DNA of 20,268 nucleotides, from positions 1-20,268 of the forward strand of contig JAAEQB010000084.1 in the NCBI GenBank assembly GCA_024231975.1. The letters run 5' to 3'. The notes beneath the pieces were generated by a model. It worked only from the letters and a program-made list of their open reading frames with translations, did not search any database and had not been told where the DNA came from. Shown one piece after another: positions 6,734 to 14,843 of the stretch (the first letter of the stretch is position 1; each line of letters starts with the position of its first letter). The position numbers and the translations under genes are program-made. This DNA is from Allobosea sp. (lineage in GTDB: Bacteria; Pseudomonadota; Alphaproteobacteria; Rhizobiales; Beijerinckiaceae).

Positions 6734-7743
6734 TCTCCTTGCTGCGCTCCCGCCCCGCCGCCTGCGCCCTTGCGATCGGCGTGGCCTGTATCCTGCTTTT
6801 CCTGCCGCTGACGCTCTCCCGGTTCGGCAATTACATGCTCGCCATGTGGGCGGTCATGACCATCGCGGCGATGGGGCTCAACCTGACGCTCGGCTATGCC
6901 GGCCAGGTGTCCCTCGCGCAGGGCGCCTTCGTCGGTATCGGCGCCTACGCCACGGCGATCATGACGGTGAACGGCTGGCCGCTCTATGCGCCCTTGCTGC
7001 TGACCGTCGCGCTGTGCTTCGCGATCGGCTGGCTGCTCGGCTATCCGGCCCTGCGCGTCCAGCATCACTATCTCGCCTTCGTCACCCTGTCCTTCGCGAC
7101 GCTGGCCTACCTCGTCTTTCGGAACGAGGAGTGGCTGACCAAGGGCACCTACGGGATCTTCGGCATTCCGCGTCCGATGCTCTTCGGCGTCTCGCTCAAG
7201 CACCACCTGAATTTCTATTATTTCTCGCTCGCCTGGCTCGTCATCTGCGCCGGCCTGATGCTGTGGCTGGTCAATTCTCCCTGGGGACGCGCCTTCACGG
7301 CGCTGCGCGAGAATCCCGCGAGGGCGCAGTCGCTGGGCGTCGACACGCGCCGCTACACGCTGATGGCCTTCGCGATCGGCTCGACGATGGGCGGGGTGGC
7401 GGGCGTGCTCTACGCGCCGCTGGTCGAGTTCATCGACCCCAACCCGTTCGGCCTGCCGCTCTCCTTCAGCTTGCTGCTCATGGTGATCGTCGGCGGCTCC
7501 GGCTATTTCCTCGGGCCGGCGCTCGGAGCCCTGATCGCCGTCCTCCTGCCCGAATGGCTGCGCGACTACACGCACGGATACTACCTCGTCGCCTATGCGC
7601 TGCTGGTCATGGTCCTGCTGATCTACTCGCCTTCGGGCATCCTCGGCTGGGTCGAGCGCCGGATCGCGGACGCCCGCACGCGCCGCGCTTCGCTCGCCCG
7701 CCAGGCGGCCGTTCCGACCTATGATGCAGGCAGCGCCTCATGA
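6730..7743 (+). CDS. Liv-type ABC transporter permease (LivM-like)
   Basis: 337 residues, multi-spanning. The LivM signature GLNLTLGYAGQVSLAQGAF followed by VGIGAYA lies at about 55-80; the coupling loop is around GRAFTALRENPARAQSLGVD, and the last helices include LLMVIVGGSGYFLGPALGA and YALLVMVLLIYSPSGILGW. A short basic cytoplasmic tail (RIADARTRRASLARQ) ends the protein. Overlaps of four bases at both ends (ATGA with the LivH-like and LivG-like genes) show tight translational coupling. It pairs with the LivH-like permease in the inner membrane. Confidence 0.94.
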   Translation: MISLLRSRPAACALAIGVACILLFLPLTLSRFGNYMLAMWAVMTIAAMGLNLTLGYAGQVSLAQGAFVGIGAYATAIMTVNGWPLYAPLLLTVALCFAIGWLLGYPALRVQHHYLAFVTLSFATLAYLVFRNEEWLTKGTYGIFGIPRPMLFGVSLKHHLNFYYFSLAWLVICAGLMLWLVNSPWGRAFTALRENPARAQSLGVDTRRYTLMAFAIGSTMGGVAGVLYAPLVEFIDPNPFGLPLSFSLLLMVIVGGSGYFLGPALGALIAVLLPEWLRDYTHGYYLVAYALLVMVLLIYSPSGILGWVERRIADARTRRASLARQAAVPTYDAGSAS

Positions 7744-8483
7744 CCAAGGTTCTGGAAATCCATGACATCAAGAAGCACTTCGGCGGCATCCGCGCCGTGG
7801 ACGGCGTCAGCTTCGATGTCAACAAGGGCGAGATTCTCGGCCTGATCGGCCCGAACGGCTGCGGCAAGTCGACCCTGTTCAACGCGGTCCTCGGTCAGCT
7901 CGAACCGACCGCCGGCCGCGTGATGCTGGATGGACACGACATCACCGGCATGAGGCCGGCCAGGTTGAGCCGGCTCGGCGTCAGCCGGACCTTCCAGCTT
8001 CTCCAGGTCTTTCCGGAGATGTCGGTGCGCGAGAACCTGATCCTGGCCGGACAGGAGCATCGCGGCACGATGGTCAGCCGCCTGTTCGGGCCGCGCGATG
8101 CCGGCCTCGGCGAGGAGGCGGACAGGATGGTCGCATTCTTCAAGATGTCGCACCTGGCCGGCGAGAAGGCCGGTGGCCTGTCCTACGGCCAGCAAAAGCT
8201 CCTGGACGCGGCGATGGCCTTCATGGCGGGCCCGCGCCTCGTCCTCCTCGACGAGCCAGCCGGCGGCGTCAACCTCACCATGCTGGGGGCACTGAAAGAG
8301 CGGTTGCGCGCCATCAACACCGAGCTCGGCGCCACCTTCGTCGTCATCGAGCACAATATGGAGTTCGTCATGAGCCTCTGTCAGCGCGTCGTCGTGATGG
8401 CGGAGGGGCGCGTCCTGGCCATCGGCACCCCTGCCGAGATCAGGGCCAACCCGGCCGTGATCGATGCCTACCTCGGACATTGA
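7740..8483 (+). CDS. Liv-type ABC transporter ATPase (LivG-like)
   Basis: 247 residues. Walker A is GPNGCGKST (37-45). The signature is LSYGQQ rather than the commoner LSGGQQ, a variant seen in this ATPase class, followed by Walker B RLVLLDEPAGGVN and the switch histidine in FVVIEHNMEFV. The insert TFQLLQVFPEMSVRENLILA and the C-terminal end ANPAVIDAYLG are typical of LivG. It hydrolyses ATP on the cytoplasmic face together with the LivF-like subunit. The start overlaps the LivM-like stop by four bases. Confidence 0.94.
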   Translation: MTKVLEIHDIKKHFGGIRAVDGVSFDVNKGEILGLIGPNGCGKSTLFNAVLGQLEPTAGRVMLDGHDITGMRPARLSRLGVSRTFQLLQVFPEMSVRENLILAGQEHRGTMVSRLFGPRDAGLGEEADRMVAFFKMSHLAGEKAGGLSYGQQKLLDAAMAFMAGPRLVLLDEPAGGVNLTMLGALKERLRAINTELGATFVVIEHNMEFVMSLCQRVVVMAEGRVLAIGTPAEIRANPAVIDAYLGH

Positions 8484-8490
8484 TCCGCCG

Positions 8491-9222
8491 ATGAGCGAAC
8501 CGGTCCTCGCCCTTGAGAACGTCACCGCCGGATACGGCAGGATGACCATCCTCAACGGCACGACATTCTCGGTCCCGCGCGGCGGCATCACCACGGTGAT
8601 CGGACCGAACGGGGCCGGCAAGTCGACCGTCTTCAAGACGATCTTCGGCATGCTGCCCGCCCGCGCCGGCAAGATCGGCTTCGAGGGGCGGGACATCACC
8701 AACCTGCCGCCACGCGACCTGCTGGCGGCAGGAATCTGCTATATCCCCCAGGGGCGCAACATCTTCCCGCAGCTCTCCGTGCGCCACAACATCGAACTCG
8801 GCGCCGTGACGGCGGCGCGGCGCCTCGACGATCTGCCACGACGGATCGAGCGCGCGTTCGAGCGGTTCCCGGCGCTGCGCGAAAAGGCGTCCGTCCAGGC
8901 TTCCACCCTCTCCGGGGGACAGCAGAAGCAACTCGAGATCGCGCGTGGTCTCCTGCTCGATCCCAAGCTCATCCTGATCGACGAACCGTCGATCGGCCTG
9001 TCTCCGAAACTCGTCCAGGAAACCTTCGCCGCCTTGCAGGAATTGCGCGCCGCCGGCGTCACGGTCCTGCTAATCGAGCAGAATGCCCGTTCGGCTCTGG
9101 AGATCTCCGATCACGCGCTGGTGCTGGAACTCGGACAGGCCCGGATCTTCGGACCGGCACAGGAGATCCTGCACGATCCTCGCGTCGCCGAACTGTTCCT
9201 TGGCGGCCTGGCGCATGACTGA
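8491..9222 (+). CDS. Liv-type ABC transporter ATPase (LivF-like)
   Basis: 243 residues from the chosen ATG at 8491, which gives the usual family start (VLALENVTAGYGRMTILNG) and begins 7 bases after the LivG-like stop. An in-frame ATG at 8464 would add nine residues and overlap the previous gene; neither has a strong ribosome site. Walker A is GPNGAGKST (38-46); the Q-loop region reads YIPQGRNIFPQLSVRHNI; the signature LSGGQQKQLEIARGLL and Walker B LILIDEPSIGLSPK are intact, as is the switch histidine-equivalent LLIEQNA (Gln, as usual in LivF). It is the second ATPase of the importer. Confidence 0.93.
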   Translation: MSEPVLALENVTAGYGRMTILNGTTFSVPRGGITTVIGPNGAGKSTVFKTIFGMLPARAGKIGFEGRDITNLPPRDLLAAGICYIPQGRNIFPQLSVRHNIELGAVTAARRLDDLPRRIERAFERFPALREKASVQASTLSGGQQKQLEIARGLLLDPKLILIDEPSIGLSPKLVQETFAALQELRAAGVTVLLIEQNARSALEISDHALVLELGQARIFGPAQEILHDPRVAELFLGGLAHD

Positions 9223-10006
9223 CCTGGCTGGTCTCGAACACATCCTCGTCGAGGTCGAGGGACCGCTGCTGTGGATCACCCTCAACCGCCCCGAGGTCCG
9301 CAATGCGCTCCACCCCTTAGCTCACCGCGAACTTCACCGCATTTTCGACGCCTATGCCGCTGACCCTGCCTTGCGCGTCGCGATCCTGACGGGCGCCGGC
9401 GAGCGCGCCTTCTGCGCCGGCAGCGACATCAAGGCCCGGGCCCGGACCAATGCCGACGACTATCCGCCGACCGGCTATGCGGGGCTGACCGCGCGCTTCG
9501 ATCTCGACAAGCCCGTTATCGCTGCGGTCAACGGATTTGCCTTGGGCGGCGGGGCCGAAATCGTGCTGGCCTGTGACATGGCCTATGCGACCGACCATGC
9601 CGAGTTCGGCTTCCCCGAGCCTCGCGTCGGATTGGCCGCACTCGGCGGCGGCGGCCTGCAGCGCCTCGCACGCAGCCTGCCGACCAAGTTCGCCATGGAC
9701 CTTGCCCTGACGGGCCGGCGGGTTTCGGCCGCGGAAGCGAAGGCCCTTGGCCTGATCAACGATCACGTCCCTGCGGCGGAGCTGCAGCGCAAGGTACGCG
9801 ACGTCGCCCGGATGATCGTGGCCAACGCCCCGCTCGCGATCGAAACGTCCAAGGCCGTCATCCGCGACAGTCTCGCCAGCCCCGATCTCGCGCAGTCGAT
9901 GAGCCGCTCCTATCCGGCGGCGATCCGGATGCTCGAAAGCCGTGACGCGGTCGAGGGCCAGAGCGCCTTTCTGGAGCGCCGGGAACCGAACTGGCTGTCC
10001 GAATAG
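9215..10006 (+). CDS. Enoyl-CoA hydratase/isomerase (crotonase) family protein
   Basis: 263 residues. The start at 9215 overlaps the LivF-like gene by 8 bases and gives the classic crotonase beginning (LWITLNRPEVRNAL). The oxyanion-hole segments FCAGSDIKA (66-74) and GFALGGGAEI (107-116) are present. Both glutamates used by true enoyl-CoA hydratases appear conserved, E115 in GGGAE and E135 in GFPEPRVG, so hydratase activity is plausible rather than only a family resemblance. It closes the transporter operon and probably acts on the CoA ester made by the CoA-transferase of the divergent operon under the same regulator. It converges with the AroE-like gene, 26 bases between stops, with no visible terminator. 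Confidence 0.92.
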   Translation: MTDLAGLEHILVEVEGPLLWITLNRPEVRNALHPLAHRELHRIFDAYAADPALRVAILTGAGERAFCAGSDIKARARTNADDYPPTGYAGLTARFDLDKPVIAAVNGFALGGGAEIVLACDMAYATDHAEFGFPEPRVGLAALGGGGLQRLARSLPTKFAMDLALTGRRVSAAEAKALGLINDHVPAAELQRKVRDVARMIVANAPLAIETSKAVIRDSLASPDLAQSMSRSYPAAIRMLESRDAVEGQSAFLERREPNWLSE

Positions 10007-10032
10007 CCACGCCGCATGCCGAGAGACGCGCG

Positions 10033-10863
10033 TCAGCCGAGCCTGGCTACGCTGCGAAGATCCTCGGCGGTCGTCGAGGGGAAGCCAAAGAATTCGAGAT
10101 AGGCCGGGATCTGTTCGAACAGCATGTCGGTGCCGACCTGGATGGTGCAGCCGCGATCGCGCGCCGCGGCAAGGAAAGGCGTGATCTCCTGCTTCATCAC
10201 GACCTCGCCGGCGAAGGTCGAGGCATCGATGCGGCTGACATCGAGCGGCAGCGGATCGCCGGGCCTCATGCCGAGCGGCGTGGCGTTCACCACGATGTCG
10301 AAGCCGGTGGGATCCGTCGAGCCGGTCGCGACGCGAAGCTCTGGATAATGCTGGTTCAGCCGCTGGCCCAGCCGCTCTGCCGCATCGCCGTGGCTGTCGA
10401 ACAGGCCGAGCGCGGCGACGCCGGCCTTGGCGAGCGAGGCCGCAATCGCCGAACCAACCCCGCCCGAGCCGACGACGAGCGCCCGTGCCCCGGCGATCTG
10501 ACGCCCCTTGCGCAACACGCCGCGCACGAAACCTTCGCCGTCGAACATGTCGCCCGCCAGCCGACCGTCGGGCTCGCGGCGCACGGCATTGCAGGCGCCT
10601 GCGATGGCGGCGGTGGGGGAAAGGATATCGACGAGGCCGGTCGTCGTCACCTTGTGCGGCATGGTGATCAGCGCGCCAGCTGCGTTAGACAGCCTGAAGA
10701 CCAGCCTCAGGAAGGCAGGGTAATCCTCGGCCCGGCATCCCATCGGGACGACGACCGCGTCGATCCCCTCTCGCTCGAAGTAGGGGTTGTAGATCATCGG
10801 TGCCTTGAAGCTTTCGGTCGGATAGCCGAGATGGGCGATGAGCTTGGTCGTGCCGCTGATCAT
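10033..10863 (-). CDS. AroE-like shikimate/quinate dehydrogenase family protein with altered substrate site
   Basis: 276 residues. The catalytic lysine (K71 in ITMPHKVTTTGLVD), N92 (GACNAV), D108 (GDMFDGEGF) and the late glutamine (Q251 in MLFEQIPAYLEFFG) of shikimate dehydrogenases are kept, and GSGGVGSAIAASLAKAG (132-148) binds the nicotinamide cofactor. However, the two serines that hold the shikimate carboxylate (H-S-x-S-P in AroE) read S-F-K-A-P here (18-22), so the substrate is probably not plain shikimate. This and the operon context argue for a catabolic paralogue (quinate, dehydroshikimate or a related ring) rather than the biosynthetic enzyme. The ATG at 10863 has no good ribosome site; the open frame continues upstream but without family similarity. 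It is the last gene of its operon. Confidence 0.88.
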   Translation of the reverse strand: MISGTTKLIAHLGYPTESFKAPMIYNPYFEREGIDAVVVPMGCRAEDYPAFLRLVFRLSNAAGALITMPHKVTTTGLVDILSPTAAIAGACNAVRREPDGRLAGDMFDGEGFVRGVLRKGRQIAGARALVVGSGGVGSAIAASLAKAGVAALGLFDSHGDAAERLGQRLNQHYPELRVATGSTDPTGFDIVVNATPLGMRPGDPLPLDVSRIDASTFAGEVVMKQEITPFLAAARDRGCTIQVGTDMLFEQIPAYLEFFGFPSTTAEDLRSVARLG

Positions 10864-10949
10864 GGGAGTACTGCTTTTCGAGACTAGGGTGAGCTGGGTC
10901 GCGCTATGGCGCTGACGGCGACGCTGGAACGTGCGCTTGGTGCGATGGC

Positions 10950-10969
10950 GCCCGGCCGCAAAGCCGGGC
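10950..10969 (-). promoter_or_regulatory. Hairpin between the Gfo/Idh/MocA and AroE-like genes
   Basis: GCCCGGC, a 6-base loop and GCCGGGC form a perfect 7-bp stem within the 124-base gap, the widest gap in this operon. It has no T-run, so it may be a processing or attenuation point rather than a full terminator. The AroE-like gene could then be expressed at a different level. The rest of the gap shows nothing else recognisable. Confidence 0.45.
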
Positions 10970-10987
10970 CTTCCCCGAATAGTCTCC

Positions 10988-12022
10988 TCAACCGAGCGAG
11001 ACGGTGGTCCCGGTGGCCGCCGAGCGTTTGACGGCGTCGATGACGGCCAGTGTCGCCAGGCCTTCGCGCCCGGAGGCGATCGGTGCGGCGCCATTGCGAA
11101 TGACGTCGCAGAAATGCCGAATCTGGAGCTTGAGCGGATCCTCGTCGACGAACGGCACCCGCTCGCGCTGCAATGGCTCCCACCAGCTGCGCTTGTCGCG
11201 GTTCGACCACACCTCGAGCTGTGGCACCGTCAGGGCCCCATGGGTGCCGCCGATCTGGTAGCAGCCTTGGTCCTGCTGCGGATAGACGGGATTCTCGCCG
11301 GTCGTAAGCTCCCAGCTCCACGGCGCCACGATTGAATCCGATACGTTCACCGTGCCCAAGGCGCCGCTCGCGAAGCGGAGCAGGATGACGGCCGTCTCCT
11401 CGACCGCATGTCCCCGGACGGCGTTCGAGCTTTGCGCCTGCACGGAGACGACCTCACCGCACAGGTAGCGGAACAGATCGACGTCATGGATCAGATTGAG
11501 GAGCACGGGTCCCGCGCCTTCCTCCCGCCGCCATCCGACATCGAAGTAGTCATCCGGTTTCATCAGCCAGAAATGTCCGTGCAAAGACAGGACGCGGCCG
11601 AGCCTGCCGCTGTCGATGATCTCCTTGGCCTTGGCGATCATGGGGTTGTAGCGACGGTGATGGCCCACCAGGAGCGGGACCGAAGCCCGCTCCGCAGCCT
11701 CCACCAGCCGCGCGCCTCCGGGCAAATCGTCGGCGATCGGCTTCTCGACGATGGCGGGAATGCCGGCCGCGATCGCCTCCAGCCCGTTCGCGACGTGAAG
11801 CTGGTTCGGGGTCGCGATGATCACGCCGTCGGGCCGGTCATCGGCGATCATGTCGCCGAAGCTGCGATACCAGCGCGCGCCCAGCTGATCGGCCAATATC
11901 TTGCCGATCTCGGAGGGGTCCACGACGGCGCAGAGGCTGGCGCCGGCTTCGCTGGCGACATGCTCGGCGTGACGCTTGCCGATCAGTCCGGCTCCCATCA
12001 CTGCGATCTTCACGGGCGTCAT
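10988..12022 (-). CDS. Gfo/Idh/MocA-family NAD(P)-dependent oxidoreductase
   Basis: 344 residues. The N-terminal Rossmann fold shows AVMGAGLIGKRHAEHV (7-22), the nucleotide-domain end has the family hallmark EKP (93-95, AIVEKPIADD), and the C-terminal domain has NLIHDVDLFRYLCGE with the likely catalytic histidine H179. Family members oxidise or reduce sugars, inositols and related polyols. In a cluster with dehydroquinate dehydratase it may oxidise a cyclitol-like ring such as quinate, but this is inferred. The start ATG at 12022 is preceded by GAGGATC at suitable spacing; a longer frame upstream is only the shadow of the dehydratase gene. It begins 11 bases after the dehydratase stop. Confidence 0.92.
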   Translation of the reverse strand: MTPVKIAVMGAGLIGKRHAEHVASEAGASLCAVVDPSEIGKILADQLGARWYRSFGDMIADDRPDGVIIATPNQLHVANGLEAIAAGIPAIVEKPIADDLPGGARLVEAAERASVPLLVGHHRRYNPMIAKAKEIIDSGRLGRVLSLHGHFWLMKPDDYFDVGWRREEGAGPVLLNLIHDVDLFRYLCGEVVSVQAQSSNAVRGHAVEETAVILLRFASGALGTVNVSDSIVAPWSWELTTGENPVYPQQDQGCYQIGGTHGALTVPQLEVWSNRDKRSWWEPLQRERVPFVDEDPLKLQIRHFCDVIRNGAAPIASGREGLATLAVIDAVKRSAATGTTVSLG

Positions 12023-12033
12023 CGGATCGATCC

Positions 12034-12498
12034 TCACGCGGCCTTCTCGTCGATGAGCCTGGCGACGCGCCGCAGGGCGAGCTGGTAGCCCTGCGTGCCG
12101 AAACCGGCGATGACCCCATCGGCGCGCAGCGAGACATAGGAATGGTGCCGGAAGGCCTCGCGCTTGTGCACGTTCGAGATGTGACACTCGATGACGGGCG
12201 CCTCGAACGTATTCAACGCGTCGAGGATCGCGACCGAGGTATGGGTAAAGGCGGCCGGATTGATGACGATGCCGCCTGCATGCTCGCGCGCCTCGTGGAC
12301 CCAGTCGATGATCTCGTATTCGCGATTGGACTGGTGAAAGCGCAGCTCGAGCTTCAGCTCCTCGGCAAGCTTGCGGCAGTCGCGCTCGACATCGGCCAGC
12401 GTCTCATGGCCATAGATGTGCGGCTGGCGCTTGCCGAGCAGGTTGAGATTCGGTCCGTTCAGGACATAGACGAGGCGTGACATCTGCGATCCGTTCAT
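12034..12498 (-). CDS. aroQ: Type II 3-dehydroquinate dehydratase
   Basis: 154 residues of the small dodecameric type II enzyme, which converts 3-dehydroquinate to 3-dehydroshikimate. All landmark residues are visible: LNGPNLNLLGKRQPHIYG with R24 and catalytic Y29, INPAAFTHTSVAI with N80 and H86, ECHISNVHKREAFRHHS with H106 and R117. Common family residues differ at two places (F84 for tyrosine; REYEIID where REGELID-like is usual), which fits a catabolic paralogue. Its place between an ABC importer and two dehydrogenases argues for use of external quinate or dehydroquinate rather than chorismate synthesis. The ATG at 12483 (MSRLVYV) is a possible shorter start; neither has a clear ribosome site. 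Confidence 0.94.
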   Translation of the reverse strand: MNGSQMSRLVYVLNGPNLNLLGKRQPHIYGHETLADVERDCRKLAEELKLELRFHQSNREYEIIDWVHEAREHAGGIVINPAAFTHTSVAILDALNTFEAPVIECHISNVHKREAFRHHSYVSLRADGVIAGFGTQGYQLALRRVARLIDEKAA

Positions 12499-12507
12499 TC
12501 GGGGTTG

Positions 12508-13284
12508 TCAGTGCTTGTGGAGGATTTCGCCGAGGAACTGCCGGGTCCGTTCGTGGCGCGGATTGCGGAAGAACGCCTCCGGCGGCGCTTCCTCGACGAT
12601 CGCGCCGCTCGCCATGAAGATGACGCGGTTCGCCACCTGCCGGGCGAAGCCCATCTCATGGGTGACGCAGATCATGGTCATGCCCTCCTCGGCGAGGCCG
12701 ATCATGGTGTCGAGCACCTCCTTGACCATCTCCGGGTCGAGCGCCGAGGTCGGCTCGTCGAAGAGCATCACCTTGGGCTTCATGCACAGGGCGCGAGCGA
12801 TGGCGACACGCTGCTGCTGGCCGCCGGAGAGCTGGGCCGGGTATTTCCCGGCCTGTTCGAGGATCTTGACGCGCCCGAGCAGCGTGCGGGCAGTGGCCTC
12901 GGCCTCCGCCCTGGTGGCGCCGAGCGCGCGCATCGGCGCCAGCATGCAATTCTCCAGCACGCTCATGTGCGGGAACAGGTTGAAGTGCTGGAAGACCATG
13001 CCGACCTCCCGGCGAACGGCATCGATGGTCTTGGCGTCGTCTCCGAGCCGGGTTCCGCCGACCCGGATCTCGCCCTTCTGGTAGCTTTCCAGATGGTTGA
13101 TGCAGCGGATCAGTGTCGACTTGCCGGACCCCGACGGTCCGCACAGGACGATGCGCTCGCCTTTGCGGACCGAGAGGTTGATGTCGGTCAGGGCCTTGAA
13201 GTCGCCATACCATTTCTCGACATGGGTCATCGCGATCATGGTGTCCGCCCCGCCCAAGGGCGCTTCGGCATTCGGCTGGTTCAT
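12508..13284 (-). CDS. Polar amino-acid-type ABC transporter ATPase (HisP/GlnQ-like)
   Basis: 258 residues. Walker A is GPSGSGKST (49-57), followed by LIRCINHLE; the Q-loop is VGMVFQHFNLFPHMSVLEN, the signature LSGGQQQRVAIARAL, Walker B VMLFDEPTSALDPE, and the switch histidine lies in VTHEMGFAR. These are the marks of the HisP/GlnQ group. It powers the two permeases encoded upstream. The N-terminus is some 15 residues longer than usual; ATG codons at residues 16 and 19 are alternative starts. Gaps of 26 and 9 bases to its operon neighbours indicate co-transcription. Confidence 0.95.
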   Translation of the reverse strand: MNQPNAEAPLGGADTMIAMTHVEKWYGDFKALTDINLSVRKGERIVLCGPSGSGKSTLIRCINHLESYQKGEIRVGGTRLGDDAKTIDAVRREVGMVFQHFNLFPHMSVLENCMLAPMRALGATRAEAEATARTLLGRVKILEQAGKYPAQLSGGQQQRVAIARALCMKPKVMLFDEPTSALDPEMVKEVLDTMIGLAEEGMTMICVTHEMGFARQVANRVIFMASGAIVEEAPPEAFFRNPRHERTRQFLGEILHKH

Positions 13285-13310
13285 GGCTCTGGTTCCGATC
13301 GGTCGTTCGT

Positions 13311-14144
13311 TCAGCTCACGACGAAGGGCACGCCTTCGACGCTGCCCGGGAATTCAGGCAACGGCACCTTCATCCAGGTGGCATAGGCCTTGGCGAGTTC
13401 GCCATTGGCCTTGATCTTGTCGATGAAGCTGTTGAGCGTTGCGTTGATCTCCTTTTCGCCGAGACGGGTACAGGCACCGTTGTAAAGGCGCTGGAATTCG
13501 AGCTTGTCCTCGAAGGTATCGGGCTTCTGCGCGTTGAGCCGCTGGACGTAGAACATGTTGGCGCCCACCGCTTGCACCTGCCCTGACAGCAGCGCCTGAA
13601 GGGTTGCGGCATCGTCGTCATAGCGGCGGATCGTCGTGCCCTCGGGCGCGTTCTTGGTGATCTGCGTGTCTTGCGTGCTGGACCGGGGCACGCCGATCAC
13701 CAGCTTGCCCATATCGGCATTGGTCTTGACGACGGTGCTCTTCGCCGCGACCAGCGTGATGTAGTTCGCCGCGTAGGGCTTGCTGTACTGAACGGCCTTG
13801 GCGCGCTCGGGCAGCATCGCCATGGTCGCGAACAGCACGTCGACGCGCCCCGCGGTCAGCGCCGGAATCCGGTTTGCGACGGCCAGGGGGGCGAACTCGA
13901 CCTGGACACCGAGTTCCTTGGCGAAGAGCTCACCCATCGCGGCGTCGAGGCCTTCCTGCTTGCCGCTGGAATTCACGAAGCCGAAGGGCGGATTGTCGCC
14001 CTGGATGCCGACGATCACCTTGCCGCGCTTCTTGATGTCATCCGGCGTGGCGGCGAAGGCCGCGCGGGTGAGCACGGCCGGCATTGCGAGACCGGCCACT
14101 CCGGTCACGAGCAGGCTGCGGCGAGTCGGCGTGAAGATCGACAT
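13311..14144 (-). CDS. Polar amino-acid-type ABC transporter substrate-binding protein (SBP_bac_3)
   Basis: 277 residues. A signal peptide with twin arginines (TPTRRSLLVTGVAGLAMPAV, cleavage near AAFAA) suggests Tat or Sec export. The mature protein opens with GKVIVGIQGDNPPFGFVN and has the family body LDAAMGELFAKELGVQVEF, then NRIPALTAGRVDVLFATMAM. The start at 14144 is backed by GGGAGAG just upstream; the frame continuing upstream is the shadow of the permease gene. Family 3 binding proteins usually take amino acids but also opines and other small acids; with dehydroquinate dehydratase downstream a carboxylated alicyclic or aromatic ligand is plausible. Confidence 0.94.
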   Translation of the reverse strand: MSIFTPTRRSLLVTGVAGLAMPAVLTRAAFAATPDDIKKRGKVIVGIQGDNPPFGFVNSSGKQEGLDAAMGELFAKELGVQVEFAPLAVANRIPALTAGRVDVLFATMAMLPERAKAVQYSKPYAANYITLVAAKSTVVKTNADMGKLVIGVPRSSTQDTQITKNAPEGTTIRRYDDDAATLQALLSGQVQAVGANMFYVQRLNAQKPDTFEDKLEFQRLYNGACTRLGEKEINATLNSFIDKIKANGELAKAYATWMKVPLPEFPGSVEGVPFVVS

Positions 14145-14194
14145 GGTTCTCTCCCTTTGTCGTTGTTGACGGGTCGGCGGTGAAGGAGGTCTGC

Positions 14195-14836
14195 TCAGCG
14201 CGCGGCGATCGCCATGCGACGCTCCAGATGCGAGCCGTAGAGCGAGAGCGGCCAGCACAGCAGGAAGTAGAGGGCGCCGACGATCCCGAAGACGAGCAGC
14301 GGCTGGAAGATCTGGTTGGAGACGATGTTGCCGGCCCGCGTCAGCTCGGTGAAGCCGACGATGGCCGCCAGCGAGGTGCCCTTGATCAGCTGGACCAGGA
14401 AGCCGATCGTCGCCGGCAGCGAGATGCGAATCGCCTGCGGCAGGATCACGTCCTTCATCCGCCAGACATAGTGCAGGCTCAGTGCCTTGGCGGCCTCGGT
14501 CTGCCCCTTCGGCACGGCCTCGATCGAGCCGCGCCAGATCTCGCCGAGATAGGCGCTGGCATGGAGCGTGAAGCCGATCGCAACGGCGACCCAAGCATCG
14601 AGCTTCAGCCCGACCAGCGCCAGCCCGTAGTAGACGACGAAGAGCTGCATCAGGAGCGGCGTGCCCTGGAACACCGCGATATAGCCGGCCGTGATCCGCT
14701 CGAGCAGCGCACGGCCGGAGGTCCGCGCCAGCGCGATGGCGAGTCCGAACATGCCGCCGCCGATGAAGCCGACGATCGACAACAGCACGGTCCATTTCAG
14801 GCCGGTGAGCAGGAAGAGGAATTCGTTCGAACCCAT
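14195..14836 (-). CDS. Polar amino-acid-type ABC transporter permease (HisQ-like)
   Basis: 213 residues with the hydrophobic profile of the HisMQ family. Diagnostic are YIAVFQGTPLLMQLFVVYYG (52-71) and the EAA coupling loop QTEAAKALSLHYVWRMKDVI, then LPQAIRI (EAA at 114-116). The C-terminus LYFLLCWPLSLYGSHLERRM is typical. It begins 7 bases after the stop of the companion permease and would form the channel with it as a heterodimer in the inner membrane. Confidence 0.94.
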   Translation of the reverse strand: MGSNEFLFLLTGLKWTVLLSIVGFIGGGMFGLAIALARTSGRALLERITAGYIAVFQGTPLLMQLFVVYYGLALVGLKLDAWVAVAIGFTLHASAYLGEIWRGSIEAVPKGQTEAAKALSLHYVWRMKDVILPQAIRISLPATIGFLVQLIKGTSLAAIVGFTELTRAGNIVSNQIFQPLLVFGIVGALYFLLCWPLSLYGSHLERRMAIAAR

Positions 14837-14843
14837 CGCGCCC

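Noticed and set aside
10007..10032. Possible bidirectional terminator between the convergent crotonase and AroE-like genes
   Set aside because: No stem-loop with a T-run can be found in these 26 bases.
14145..14795. Long N-terminal extension of the His-type binding protein
   Set aside because: It is the out-of-frame reading of the permease gene; the signal peptide and ribosome site fix the start at 14144.
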